Shown piece after piece: positions 52,115 to 59,098 of a stretch of 64,000 nucleotides of DNA (the stretch's first letter is position 1; each line of letters opens with the position of its first letter). Origin of the DNA: Streptomyces sp. NBC_00690 (GTDB taxonomy: Bacteria > Actinomycetota > Actinomycetes > Streptomycetales > Streptomycetaceae). The stretch is taken from assembly GCF_036226685.1 (NCBI RefSeq), contig NZ_CP109009.1, positions 3,720,001-3,784,000 on the forward strand, read 5' to 3'. The notes beneath the pieces are model-generated. The model ran no database searches, had not been told where the DNA came from, and worked only from the letters and a program-made list of their open reading frames with translations. Position numbers and translations under genes: made by a program.

Positions 52115-52440
52115 CGCCGGTATCCGCCTTACCGAGCCGCCCCACCTATTGGTGCGAGGCCAGCGCCCAGCCCGTGACCGGTGGCCACCCCTGTTGGCTC
52201 GGCTCCTATATGGCCCGCAGCCCACGGTTGGCCTTGCGATGGTTCACCCGCCGGGTCCGCGATGTCACCGACCAGCTCGATCCCCACTACGCCGCCCCTG
52301 GCCGCCACTGGCTCACCGATGACGCCGAACATGAGCGCGCCCGAACTTCCCTGGCCGAAGGCGAGATGTACACCCTCACCCTCCACGACGACACCACGCG
52401 TTATGTACTCTCCGCCCGCCCCACAGGAACGACCCGATGA
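52108..52440 (+). CDS. AICE hypothetical, YWCE paralogue 1
   Basis: A 110-residue protein of unknown family: PTYWCEASAQPVTGG, then WLGSYMARSPRLALRWFTRR, LDPHYAAPGRHWLTDDAEH, and a C-terminal EMYTLTLHDDTTRYVLSARP strand pair. It overlaps the RsbW-like gene by 7 bp and the next gene by 4 bp (ATGA). The alignable YWCE, RW and LDP landmarks show it to be a distant duplicate of the next protein. A cytosolic partner of the ATPase is possible. Confidence 0.6.
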   Translation: MVTPVSALPSRPTYWCEASAQPVTGGHPCWLGSYMARSPRLALRWFTRRVRDVTDQLDPHYAAPGRHWLTDDAEHERARTSLAEGEMYTLTLHDDTTRYVLSARPTGTTR

Positions 52441-52820
52441 CCGCGCGACTCGTCACCCCCGGCTACTGGTGCGAATGCCAGACCCACACCGCTACCGCTA
52501 TGGCACCCGTACTGGTCGGCTCACTCGACACTGACAGTGCAGTGCAGGCCGTCCGCTGGATCAGAACCGCGGTACGCACGATCGTCCCGGCACTGGACCC
52601 AGAACCGTTCCAACAGGTACTCGACTGGCTCTCGCTGGATTACCGCAACACCGTCTTGACCCTCAACTCAGGCCAACCGATTGCCTTCACGGTCACCCAG
52701 GCCACCACCACGATCCAATGGACCGCCAGACCAGTGCACTTCCTCCACCTGGCTCACCGAGTGGCTGGCAACCTCCCAGCCTGCACAGACCAGTACGCCG
52801 AACCACCATGGACTCAGTGA
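52437..52820 (+). CDS. AICE hypothetical, YWCE paralogue 2
   Basis: A 127-residue protein: PGYWCECQTHTATAM, LVGSLDTDSAVQAVRWIRTA, LDPEPFQQVLDWLS, and QPIAFTVTQATTTIQWTARP. The order YWCE - G-S - RW - LDP - W - two strands - ARP matches the preceding protein. Its ATG overlaps the previous stop (ATGA), so they are coupled. The C-terminus extends about 30 residues further with a VHFLHLAHRVAGNLPAC segment. Function not known. Confidence 0.6.
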   Translation: MTARLVTPGYWCECQTHTATAMAPVLVGSLDTDSAVQAVRWIRTAVRTIVPALDPEPFQQVLDWLSLDYRNTVLTLNSGQPIAFTVTQATTTIQWTARPVHFLHLAHRVAGNLPACTDQYAEPPWTQ

Positions 52821-53016
52821 GTAACAACTTTCTCTACGGGTTCAAGGCGGCTCGCTCCGCTCCCCGCGCGCGGCCCGGCTCCCCGGGCCGCCGCTCCTGT
52901 CTCCGCCCCGCTCCGGCCCGGTCCACCAAGCCGCGCGACAGAGCTGGCGGCCAACTGACCTCAGAGAATGGGTACATCGTGGCTGGGGCAGTCGGCTCCA
53001 CGGCTTTAGGCAGCCA

Positions 53017-53127
53017 CTTTGGGGCGAGCCTCTAAGATCTTGGCCCCAACGTCGTGCTTTAACGGGCAGGTCCACAGACTGCCCGACTCGCCGGAAGCTT
53101 AAGGGGCCAAGATCACTCGCCCCAAAG
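53017..53127. repeat. Large imperfect nested inverted repeat in the AICE
   Basis: Left arm CTTTGGGGCGAG (53017-53028) + 7 bp + GATCTTGGCCCC (53036-53047) pairs with GGGGCCAAGATC (53103-53114) + 1 bp + CTCGCCCCAAAG (53116-53127): two 12-bp perfect stems. The pairing continues weakly outward to about 52990 and 53155. The 55-bp loop holds a second hairpin, CGGGCAG/CTGCCCG (53063-53069, 53079-53085). Such nested secondary structure suits a single-strand origin or a structured RNA. Confidence 0.7.
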
Positions 53128-53248
53128 CAGCTCCAGCCCAAAGCCGCTCCACCGACCGCGTGCGACAGCCAGAGGCGGCGTGAATAAACCGACTGCGAAT
53201 TAGAAGATGCGCCAGTAGTCTAAAGGGCTCCGACGAAGGAGCGATGCA

Positions 53249-54016
53249 GTGGCAGACCCTGCGATGAAAATGATCATCAATGAAAAGCTTCTCCCTTTCT
53301 GGGAAGCGGTCGCTTGGAGTGCTGTAGAAAACGCCGTCATGTTTGATGAGGTGGACCTCGACGGGCTCAGCGATGAGGAGGTTGTCCTGGAGGCTTTGTC
53401 GCTACACCTCGACTATTTCGACGTGGACCCTGATGAAGAACTAGACGTTAGCGAGGCGACCAAGAAAGCGAGCAAAGTCCAGTGGTCGTCAAACCATGAA
53501 CGAGATCTGAAAAGTCAGGGAGATGATTTTCTGGGCGAAGGAAAACATGAGTTCGCGATACTTTTCTACGCAACCTGGATAGAGCACTGGCTCAATCGAA
53601 TCATTCTGTTGCGCGCAACTGGCAAGGGGACTCACCCCGAGCTCGCTACAGCACTCATCAGGAGCTCTCGAATCGAACTCAAGATGGGGAGAATCTGGAC
53701 GAGCTTGGAAATTCCCAGGTTTCCCAAGGAGTTGGCCAGGCAAGTCACACGCGTAATGGAGTCCCGGAATGCATTTGTCCACTACAAATGGCCCAGCGAA
53801 GATGACGAGACTCACAGCGAGTCGATCAACCGAACCAAGCTTGAGGCGCAGAAGGCGCAGCAGACCGTCACGGAGCTGCTCGGACTAGAAGACTCAATCT
53901 TCTACAGGGGAAGAAGCAAGGCAATCAGAGAGGCGTTCCGGGAAGGGTGGTACGAGAGAAGGCGGGAGACTCTAAACCAGTCGACGACGGACGAAGCCCC
54001 GCAGACGAAGGATTAG
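53249..54016 (+). CDS. HEPN-type protein A (R-x4-H motif), AICE cargo
   Basis: A 255-residue, mostly helical, acidic protein. FAILFYATWIEHWLNRIILL and MESRNAFVHYKWPSED show the layout of HEPN domains: a helix pair, then the motif Arg-x4-His (RNAFVH, about residues 173-178), which is the catalytic signature of HEPN RNases. Helical residues RIELKMGRIWTSLE lie between. A C-terminal charged helix follows (RTKLEAQKAQQTVTEL). GTG start behind AAGGAGCG. GC content and codon use are visibly lower than in AICE core genes, pointing to separate acquisition. Likely a defence or toxin protein; not recognised more specifically. Confidence 0.6.
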   Translation: MADPAMKMIINEKLLPFWEAVAWSAVENAVMFDEVDLDGLSDEEVVLEALSLHLDYFDVDPDEELDVSEATKKASKVQWSSNHERDLKSQGDDFLGEGKHEFAILFYATWIEHWLNRIILLRATGKGTHPELATALIRSSRIELKMGRIWTSLEIPRFPKELARQVTRVMESRNAFVHYKWPSEDDETHSESINRTKLEAQKAQQTVTELLGLEDSIFYRGRSKAIREAFREGWYERRRETLNQSTTDEAPQTKD

Positions 54017-54052
54017 CGCCCAGTCAATTCCACTGCCGCCGGCGCTCGATTC

Positions 54053-54835
54053 TCACCACGGATACATCATTCTCTTGCGGGCGTGCGGGAGAGCCCTGCC
54101 TGTTGCGGCTTCACGCATGTTCGCCCAATGATGTCGCCTACCCCGCTCATGCCTCCCGCGCAAGAAGGCTTCCCAGTCACTGGATGCATCTCGGTTGATC
54201 CGTGCTCTCGCTGACTCCAAGTTCTTCCAGTGATGGTCAAAGTCCCGCTCGAAAGCACTCCTCGTGACGATCAAGTCATAGATGAGAGCCACGAAATGGT
54301 CGAGAAGGTTGCGCTGCAAGCGCAGGTGCCACAAGGTTAGTTTTGCAACCTCTCGGGTCTTATCGGTACTAGTATTGGTTCGCTTCTCGTTAAAGGCCAC
54401 TTTCCACTGGCCGTGCGCTAGCGTGTTGCGAACACTAATGAGCGGGTATAGCCAATCATCCAAGACTGACAGCATGCCAGCGTGGTACGAGCGCGCGGTG
54501 AAGCTCAAACCGTTGGGGACATTTGAGACCGGAACAGAGTATCGCTCGGCAAACGACTCATCCAAAAGTCGACGCCACATGTCTTTTGAATTTCTAGCTG
54601 AGAGGATCCGTCGCTCCCGAGCTTCAGGAAACCCGTTATTCAAGGAGGCCAGCCACATCAGGCGGTTTTCCATGAGGGCGCCCAGAATGAGAGCGCAAGT
54701 CTTCGTGAGGGCTTCAACCTCTTCACGGTTATCTCTACGGATCGCTTGCTTGCAAGCGCGACTGTTAATGTCGAACGCATCAAGCAAAGAGGTTAGATTT
54801 CCCTCATTAATCCTGGCACGCTTAAAGCGATCCAT
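54053..54835 (-). CDS. HEPN-type protein B (R-x4-H motif), AICE cargo
   Basis: A 260-residue helical protein, convergent with HEPN-type protein A, 36 bp away. It contains LYPLISVRNTLAHGQWKVAF, where RNTLAH (about residues 136-141) is again the Arg-x4-His HEPN signature, followed by LTLWHLRLQRNLLDHFVALIYD as the second helix pair and a basic Arg/His-rich C-terminus (LRGRHERGRRHHW). Low GC and rare codons (AGA, TTA-type) compared with the core. It lies 57 bp downstream of the tRNA-like sequence on the same strand. Unknown family. Confidence 0.6.
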   Translation of the reverse strand: MDRFKRARINEGNLTSLLDAFDINSRACKQAIRRDNREEVEALTKTCALILGALMENRLMWLASLNNGFPEARERRILSARNSKDMWRRLLDESFAERYSVPVSNVPNGLSFTARSYHAGMLSVLDDWLYPLISVRNTLAHGQWKVAFNEKRTNTSTDKTREVAKLTLWHLRLQRNLLDHFVALIYDLIVTRSAFERDFDHHWKNLESARARINRDASSDWEAFLRGRHERGRRHHWANMREAATGRALPHARKRMMYPW

Positions 54836-54892
54836 CCCTCGCCCCTAAAAAAGCAATATCCGAGATCGGCACACCGCACCAGTGATGCGATC

Positions 54893-55007
54893 TGCCGACC
54901 CCGGAATCGAACCAGGGAATCTCTACCATTAAATGGCAGTTGTGTTACGGCTAGCCACGACGGCAATCGAAATTGCCGTCAAGCTAGACACCATTACACC
55001 AATCGGC
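54893..55007 (-). ncRNA. tRNA-like RNA with D-loop hairpin insertion and UUA anticodon
   Basis: Read on the minus strand, a 115-nt sequence folds as an expanded tRNA: acceptor GCCGAT/GTCGGC (6 bp) with discriminator A, D-stem GTGT/ACAC, anticodon stem CTGCC/GGTAG with 7-nt loop ATTTAAT (U33, A37, anticodon UUA, which reads UAA stop), and T-arm CCTGG-TTCGATT-CCGGG. The D-loop holds a 37-nt insert that forms CTAGC/GCTAG and then GACGGCAAT-TTCG-ATTGCCGTC, a perfect 9-bp stem closed by UUCG. Without the insert it would be a 78-nt tRNA. It could be a degenerate tRNA, a tRNA mimic or a regulatory RNA. Confidence 0.6.
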
Positions 55008-55049
55008 GCTGAAGGCCGGAGACTTCAGCAAGAGCCGGATGTCTCCGGC
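55008..55049. other. Two overlapping hairpins upstream of the tRNA-like RNA
   Basis: GCTGAAG (55008-55014) pairs with CTTCAGC (55023-55029); GCCGGAGAC (55014-55022) pairs with GTCTCCGGC (55041-55049). The stems are mutually exclusive, as in attenuators. The 12 bases at 55057-55068 (CTTTAACGGGCA) are identical to 53057-53068 in the nested repeat. Confidence 0.5.
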
Positions 55050-55327
55050 TGTGAAACTTTAACGGGCAATATGTAACTCCGTCAACACCATGAGTCGCCG
55101 ACGGGAACGCAGATGCCGTGCCGATCCAAAGCTGTTCGCCGACGGCAGCAACGGTGCTTGTCATCACGTACCGGGCCCGCGTACCGCATAGGGCGGTGAA
55201 CCACGGTCAATGACGGTTCGTCTCAGCCGAGATACGCCAGTGATCTGCGCGCCCTCCAAGCCTGGAGGGACCTGGGCATCCTCGCTGTTCACCACGTCCG
55301 CCCTTTCAAGGCAGATGTCCAGCCCAC

Positions 55328-55699
55328 TCATCGGTTCCACGCCCGTTGGAACTCTTCGGCCGGGGTGGCTTCCAGGGGGTCCACTTCCGGATCGATCGCT
55401 TGGTCTGTCAGGCCACCGCGCTCGTCCTCCAGATGCTCCCAGCTATACCGGTGGACCTGGTCGGCCGAAGTCAGTTCAGCTTGCTTGAGGACGATCAACT
55501 CGCCACGGTCGGGGACCGCTTCGATGTACCAGCGGCCGCCCTCCTCGCCCTCGTGGCGGAAGTAGTGCCGTAGGGTGGCGCGCTCGTCGAGTGCTCGGTA
55601 GTACGCCACGATCTCCGCGATGCGCTCCAGGCCAGGCACGGAGCCATCGTGCCAGGGGGTGAGGTGCGGTTGCGCCGTTCTGACATCTACGGCTGACAT
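55328..55699 (-). CDS. Hypothetical protein near attR
   Basis: A 123-residue soluble alpha/beta protein: MSAVDVRTAQPHLTPWHDGS, IAEIVAYYRALDERATLRHY, EGGRWYIEAVPDRGELIVLKQ and a C-terminal acidic DPEVDPLEATPAEEFQRAWN. The pattern suggests a small ligand-binding or DUF protein, but I do not recognise it. It starts at ATG (55699); a TTG one codon earlier is possible. It is the last gene before attR and could be cargo. No partner gene is adjacent. Confidence 0.55.
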   Translation of the reverse strand: MSAVDVRTAQPHLTPWHDGSVPGLERIAEIVAYYRALDERATLRHYFRHEGEEGGRWYIEAVPDRGELIVLKQAELTSADQVHRYSWEHLEDERGGLTDQAIDPEVDPLEATPAEEFQRAWNR

Positions 55700-55787
55700 C
55701 AACGGCGTCGGACGCCAGCGCTCCTAGGTGGTGCAGCATGGACGGCGTGGCTGGGCGGTCACCCGGCAGGGCCGCGCAGTGATCGAA

Positions 55788-55830
55788 CTCCTAAAGCGGG
55801 TGTCGCAGGTTCGAATCCTGCCGGGGGCAC
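55788..55830. repeat. attR, 43-bp direct repeat of tRNA-Arg 3' part
   Basis: Exact copy of 44470-44512. It is the right end of the AICE; the sequence after it is the original chromosomal flank. Confidence 0.95.
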
Positions 55831-55858
55831 TGACTGCGTAGCAGGTCAGGGGATTCCA

Positions 55859-55887
55859 GGCCCCTCGTTCCAGGCGAACGGGGGGCC
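55859..55887. terminator. Displaced original tRNA-Arg terminator
   Basis: 12-bp stem GGCCCCTCGTTC/GAACGGGGGGCC (55859-55870 with 55876-55887) and a five-base loop, followed by TTCC, 28 bp after attR: the terminator tRNA-Arg had before integration. Confidence 0.75.
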
Positions 55888-56034
55888 TTCCCCATGTCTG
55901 GAGCCCACGAAGAGTGCACATCCCCACACACGCCCCTCGCAGACCTGCACGACATCCACCGGAAGGGCGTTCCAAGCAGGCGAGAACCCCGAGGAGGCTG
56001 GGCCGCACCTGGCAAGGGTTGCCATACCTGAAGT

Positions 56035-56295
56035 ATGACAACCCGGAAGATCACCGTGCCGGAAGAGCTGGTGGAATCGATCAAGGGACGCGTTGACGCG
56101 CGTGGGGTATCCGGCTATATCTCAGCCGCTACTGCTCATCAGGACGCCATGGACCGACTGCGCGAGTAGGCCGAGCGCCTCGAAGAAGAACACGGCGACG
56201 TGACGGACGAGGAGCAGCAAACAGCGCTGGACCGCATCGCCGCCATCGACGGCTGGCATGACGAGCGGCGGCCAGGTCCAGACGTGGCCGCGTGA
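56035..56295 (+). pseudogene. Decayed VapB-type antitoxin with internal stop
   Basis: The frame begins MTTRKITVPEELVESIKGRV, a ribbon-helix-helix-like start, and continues GVSGYISAATAHQDAMDRLRE before a TAG at 56167. In-frame sequence after the stop still reads as protein (AERLEEEHGDVTDEEQQTAL, then RIAAIDGWHDERRPGPD) up to a TGA at 56293-56295 that overlaps the toxin's GTG start. CAG to TAG is the simplest explanation. Only about 44 residues can be made, without the toxin-binding C-terminus. Confidence 0.75.
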
Positions 56296-56737
56296 GCCCC
56301 ACCGCCCGAGCGAAGCTGCACCGGCCGCGACAGCGCGTCTTTGTATTCGGCTTCGAGGCTCTCTCCAAGGCAGTTCAAGGCGACCGGGGGATGACCGCGC
56401 TGATCAAGACGGCTCCCCGGCTGGACATCCCGATCGTCACCTCAGCGCTCACAATCCTGGAAGGATGGGGCCTCGCGAAGAGTCGAGGCAGGCACTGTGG
56501 AATTAGACCTTGTCCCGGATCCGCGTCGTGCACACTGACGACCAAGTGATCTCCATAGCGCGCGACATGCTGAGAACAGCCAGCCTGCATGGGCACAAGT
56601 ACGCCAGCGACGCCATTCTGGCGGCAGTGGCCGGGCGGGAAGCGGTGCAGGGAGCTCAGGCAACCGTCTTCACCTCCGATACCGACGACATGAATCAACT
56701 GCTTGAGGGACACTCCGTGCGAATCGAGAAGATCTGA
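56292..56737 (+). pseudogene. Decayed PIN-domain (VapC-type) toxin
   Basis: The GTG overlaps the antitoxin's final stop (GTGA), as in vapBC operons. The frame gives RQRVFVFGFEALSKAVQGDR, where Gly replaces the first catalytic Asp of PIN domains, then IPIVTSALTILEGWG. A one-base deletion near 56469 shifts the frame; the continuation in the next frame reads PREESRQALWN, TAG (56504), TLSRIRVVHTDDQVISIARD, KYASDAILAAVAG and ATVFTSDTDDMNQLL, with the other PIN acids intact. Three independent lesions make it dead. Confidence 0.8.
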
Positions 56738-56893
56738 CCAGACGCCGCCCGTACAGCACTCCAATCGTTCACCCGAGCAGCTCCGTGCCGTCGTCGAACA
56801 GCATCCACCGGCATGTATTCAGCACGCACGGGGACGGAAAACACCGTGGAGACATGAGACTTGCAGAGCAGTGTTGCCCAGGACTGAAAAACG

Positions 56894-57376
56894 GTGGCCG
56901 ATATTTCCGCTGAGGCAAAGATGGCCCACCCCCGTATGGCAGCCGGCGCTCTCTTCTTCGACGAAGCCGATCGCGTCCTGCTCGTCGAACCGTCCTACAA
57001 GGACTATCTCGACACCCCCGGTGGATACGTCGAACGAGGCGAGTCACCCCTGCAAGCCTGCACGCGAGAGATCCACGAAGAGCTGGGCATCAAACCCCGT
57101 ATCGGCCGCCTGCTCGTCGTGGACTGGGCGCCGAATCCAGGAGAGGGAGACAAGGTCCTCTACCTCTTCGACGGCGGCCACCTCAGCGAAGATCACCGCC
57201 AGCGGATCACACTGCAGGCCGACGAGTTGCGCGGCTACGACTTCCACCGCGCCGAACGGTTGCCGGAGCTCACCATCCCCCGCCTCGTACGCCGAATCAC
57301 CGCTGGCATCCAGGCCCGCGAGGACGGCGTGACCGCCTACCTGGAGCATGGCGAGCCGCCACAAGCAGGGGCCTGA
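56894..57376 (+). CDS. Nudix hydrolase
   Basis: A 160-residue Nudix protein: AAGALFFDEADRVLLVEPSY, then the box GGYVERGESPLQACTREIHEELG (about 43-65) with all glutamates of the GX5EX7REUXEEXGU motif, and GDKVLYLFDGGHLSED. The substrate cannot be read from sequence. The start is the GTG at 56894 or the ATG nine codons later. It follows the VapBC remnant with a 155-bp gap. Not closely similar to the AICE Nudix protein. Confidence 0.8.
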   Translation: MADISAEAKMAHPRMAAGALFFDEADRVLLVEPSYKDYLDTPGGYVERGESPLQACTREIHEELGIKPRIGRLLVVDWAPNPGEGDKVLYLFDGGHLSEDHRQRITLQADELRGYDFHRAERLPELTIPRLVRRITAGIQAREDGVTAYLEHGEPPQAGA

Positions 57377-57546
57377 CCAGGGACACGCTGAAGGACGGAA
57401 TCCCCACCGTCCCAGAACTCATACGCTATTGCGCCGCTTCGGGCATGCCTCAACCACCGGTTACCCAAAGTGGTTTCACGTTGAGGGGGTAGGCATTCGA
57501 CACACGAGCTCTTACTCGAACCGCTCGGGGCATTCGTTGCAGTGGG

Positions 57547-58395
57547 TCATATGGCTTGCCAAGTTCGAGGATTTCTCGCCACGGCATAGATGGAGGCAAT
57601 CTCATCCGGTTTGAGGAGTACGCCGTTCTTACGGAAAGACGAGAGCTCGCGGTGCTTGATCGCCTGAACGCCTTGTAGCGATGGGGCCACCTGGAGTTTG
57701 GCTGGAGATACGAAGACCAGCAGGGGGCGTACTGCGACCGAGAAGCCGCAGGCTCGTGTCAGAGCCATCGCTGCTCTGTTGCTCTCATGCCGGCTTTTCC
57801 GTATGTATGGGCGTCCTGGGCCGCCGTTCACCTTGACCACATCGTCGCCCACCCAGACCCGGGCATTGGGAAAGTTCTTTGTGTTCAGACAGAAGACCCC
57901 ACCGGGCCCAATCAGCAGATGATCGATGTCCCCGCCATTTGGTAGCGGTATCGAGTGCAGAACAGACCAGCCCCGCCGTTTGAGTCTGGCGAGTTCTGCG
58001 CCGACGATCCGTTCCCCCGCCATGCCCTTTCGCCATCGGTCCTTCTCGTCCTCCTTGCCCCACAGGCGCATGACGAACCGGACCAACCAGGGCCGTGATC
58101 CCTCCAGATGCCGAAAAAGCAATTCGCCCGGTCGATTCAGGGCGAGGTCATCCTTTGAGTCCGGGGCGGAAGGAGTATCGATCGCTCCGGCCGGTGACGG
58201 AACGGACCGAGGAGTGTCGGGACGGAGTAGGTAGGGAGCCAGCACATCCAGTACCTGATCTCGATACGACTCATCGAGCATGGTGAGACGACCGGACTTG
58301 CGGTCGAACCAGGCGACGTTCTCACCGCCGACGACACGTACGTAGAGGCGATCATGCCCGTACCGTTTCCACGAGTTGACCTCTAAGTTGTCCAT
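57547..58395 (-). CDS. NERD-domain nuclease-related protein
   Basis: A 282-residue protein. An N-terminal segment with SWKRYGHDRLYVRVVGGENVAWFD (about 8-30) is followed by a linker and a NERD domain (about 115-240): GMAGERIVGAELARLKRRGW, VLHSIPLPNGGDIDHLLIGPGGVF and LNTKNFPNARVWVG. The DIDH and NTK residues fit the metal-site pattern of this endonuclease-like fold. NERD proteins are linked to DNA processing and defence. ATG at 58395 follows AGGGGGTGCGC. It stands alone, with no helicase or kinase partner. Confidence 0.75.
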   Translation of the reverse strand: MDNLEVNSWKRYGHDRLYVRVVGGENVAWFDRKSGRLTMLDESYRDQVLDVLAPYLLRPDTPRSVPSPAGAIDTPSAPDSKDDLALNRPGELLFRHLEGSRPWLVRFVMRLWGKEDEKDRWRKGMAGERIVGAELARLKRRGWSVLHSIPLPNGGDIDHLLIGPGGVFCLNTKNFPNARVWVGDDVVKVNGGPGRPYIRKSRHESNRAAMALTRACGFSVAVRPLLVFVSPAKLQVAPSLQGVQAIKHRELSSFRKNGVLLKPDEIASIYAVARNPRTWQAI

Positions 58396-58648
58396 GCGCA
58401 CCCCCTGCAACGACACATTGCCCCCGTGATGGGATCAGCTTCCGCTCGAAGCAGCAAGAAGGCGTCAGGGCGCATGGCCCTTTGAACCAGGGCCTGTTGC
58501 AGGTTCTCTACCTGGTTCGAGTGGCGTCAAGGTTGGTCTGGCAGTGGCGCGCTCCACACCTCGACGCCGCCAAACAGGGGGTGTGTGGGTCGACGGCGGA
58601 CGCAATGAAAGCTGAGGCGAGTGGTGGGTTGAAGAGGAGGATGTCGCC

Positions 58649-58942
58649 ATGGCAGATAGACCGAGACGCCCCCTCAGCGAGCTTTGCCAGGGCCAGACGG
58701 TCCGAGCAACGATTACTAGTCACGAGCCATGGGGCCTCATGGCAGAGCTCAACGGATACGAGCCCGTGGGCGCCTCGCTAGATGTGATTCGCCGCGGCAG
58801 CGAGCCGGCAGTGAAGCGGCTCGCACAGGAACTGCCGCCTGTGGGCGCGACCATCGACCTCGTCATAGGCAGGCTGCGCACGTGGGACCACAAGCCGGGG
58901 ATCTGGGTGGATCTCACGGCACCCAGCCGTGACGAGGGCTGA
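58649..58942 (+). CDS. Short S1-like OB-fold protein
   Basis: A 97-residue protein: QTVRATITSHEPWGLMAELN resembles the first strands of an S1 RNA-binding domain (V-x-GxV-x6-G-x-FV-x-L pattern, modified), then SLDVIRRGSEPAVKRLAQEL and PVGATIDLVIGRLRTWDHKPG. The ATG follows AGGAGGATGTCGCC. It may bind nucleic acid. No operon partner. Confidence 0.55.
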   Translation: MADRPRRPLSELCQGQTVRATITSHEPWGLMAELNGYEPVGASLDVIRRGSEPAVKRLAQELPPVGATIDLVIGRLRTWDHKPGIWVDLTAPSRDEG

Positions 58943-59098
58943 TCGTGCCCCCTGCGTGTGCGAACAAGCGGGAATCAGGGGGGAACGAGGCTCATACGCG
59001 CCGACATCGCGGCGACTGAAGTGACGCTTGGGAGCCACCCGGTAGCCCACGATCCATACGCCCCGCCCGGTCACACCACCGCGCCCCGTGAACGGCCA

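Larger units (their letters stand above)
44470..55830. mobile_element. Actinomycete integrative and conjugative element (AICE)
   Basis: An 11.3-kb element between 43-bp direct repeats at the 3' half of tRNA-Arg. It has the standard AICE order: attL, int, xis, rep, spread genes, FtsK-type DNA pump, regulator, Nudix, accessory cargo, attR. This plan resembles pSAM2 and SLP1-type elements, which transfer as double-stranded DNA through a single FtsK/TraB translocase. All core genes look intact, so it may still excise and transfer. The last 2.8 kb, with lower GC and no core function, is cargo. Confidence 0.9.

Noticed and set aside
52840..52930. GC-rich stretch after the YWCE genes as tRNA or rRNA fragment
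   Set aside because: No cloverleaf or rRNA-like sequence could be drawn; it is a run of short GC palindromes.
56035..56295. Stop codons in vapB read through by the UUA tRNA-like RNA
   Set aside because: The toxin also carries a frameshift and a lost catalytic Asp, so readthrough would not restore the pair.
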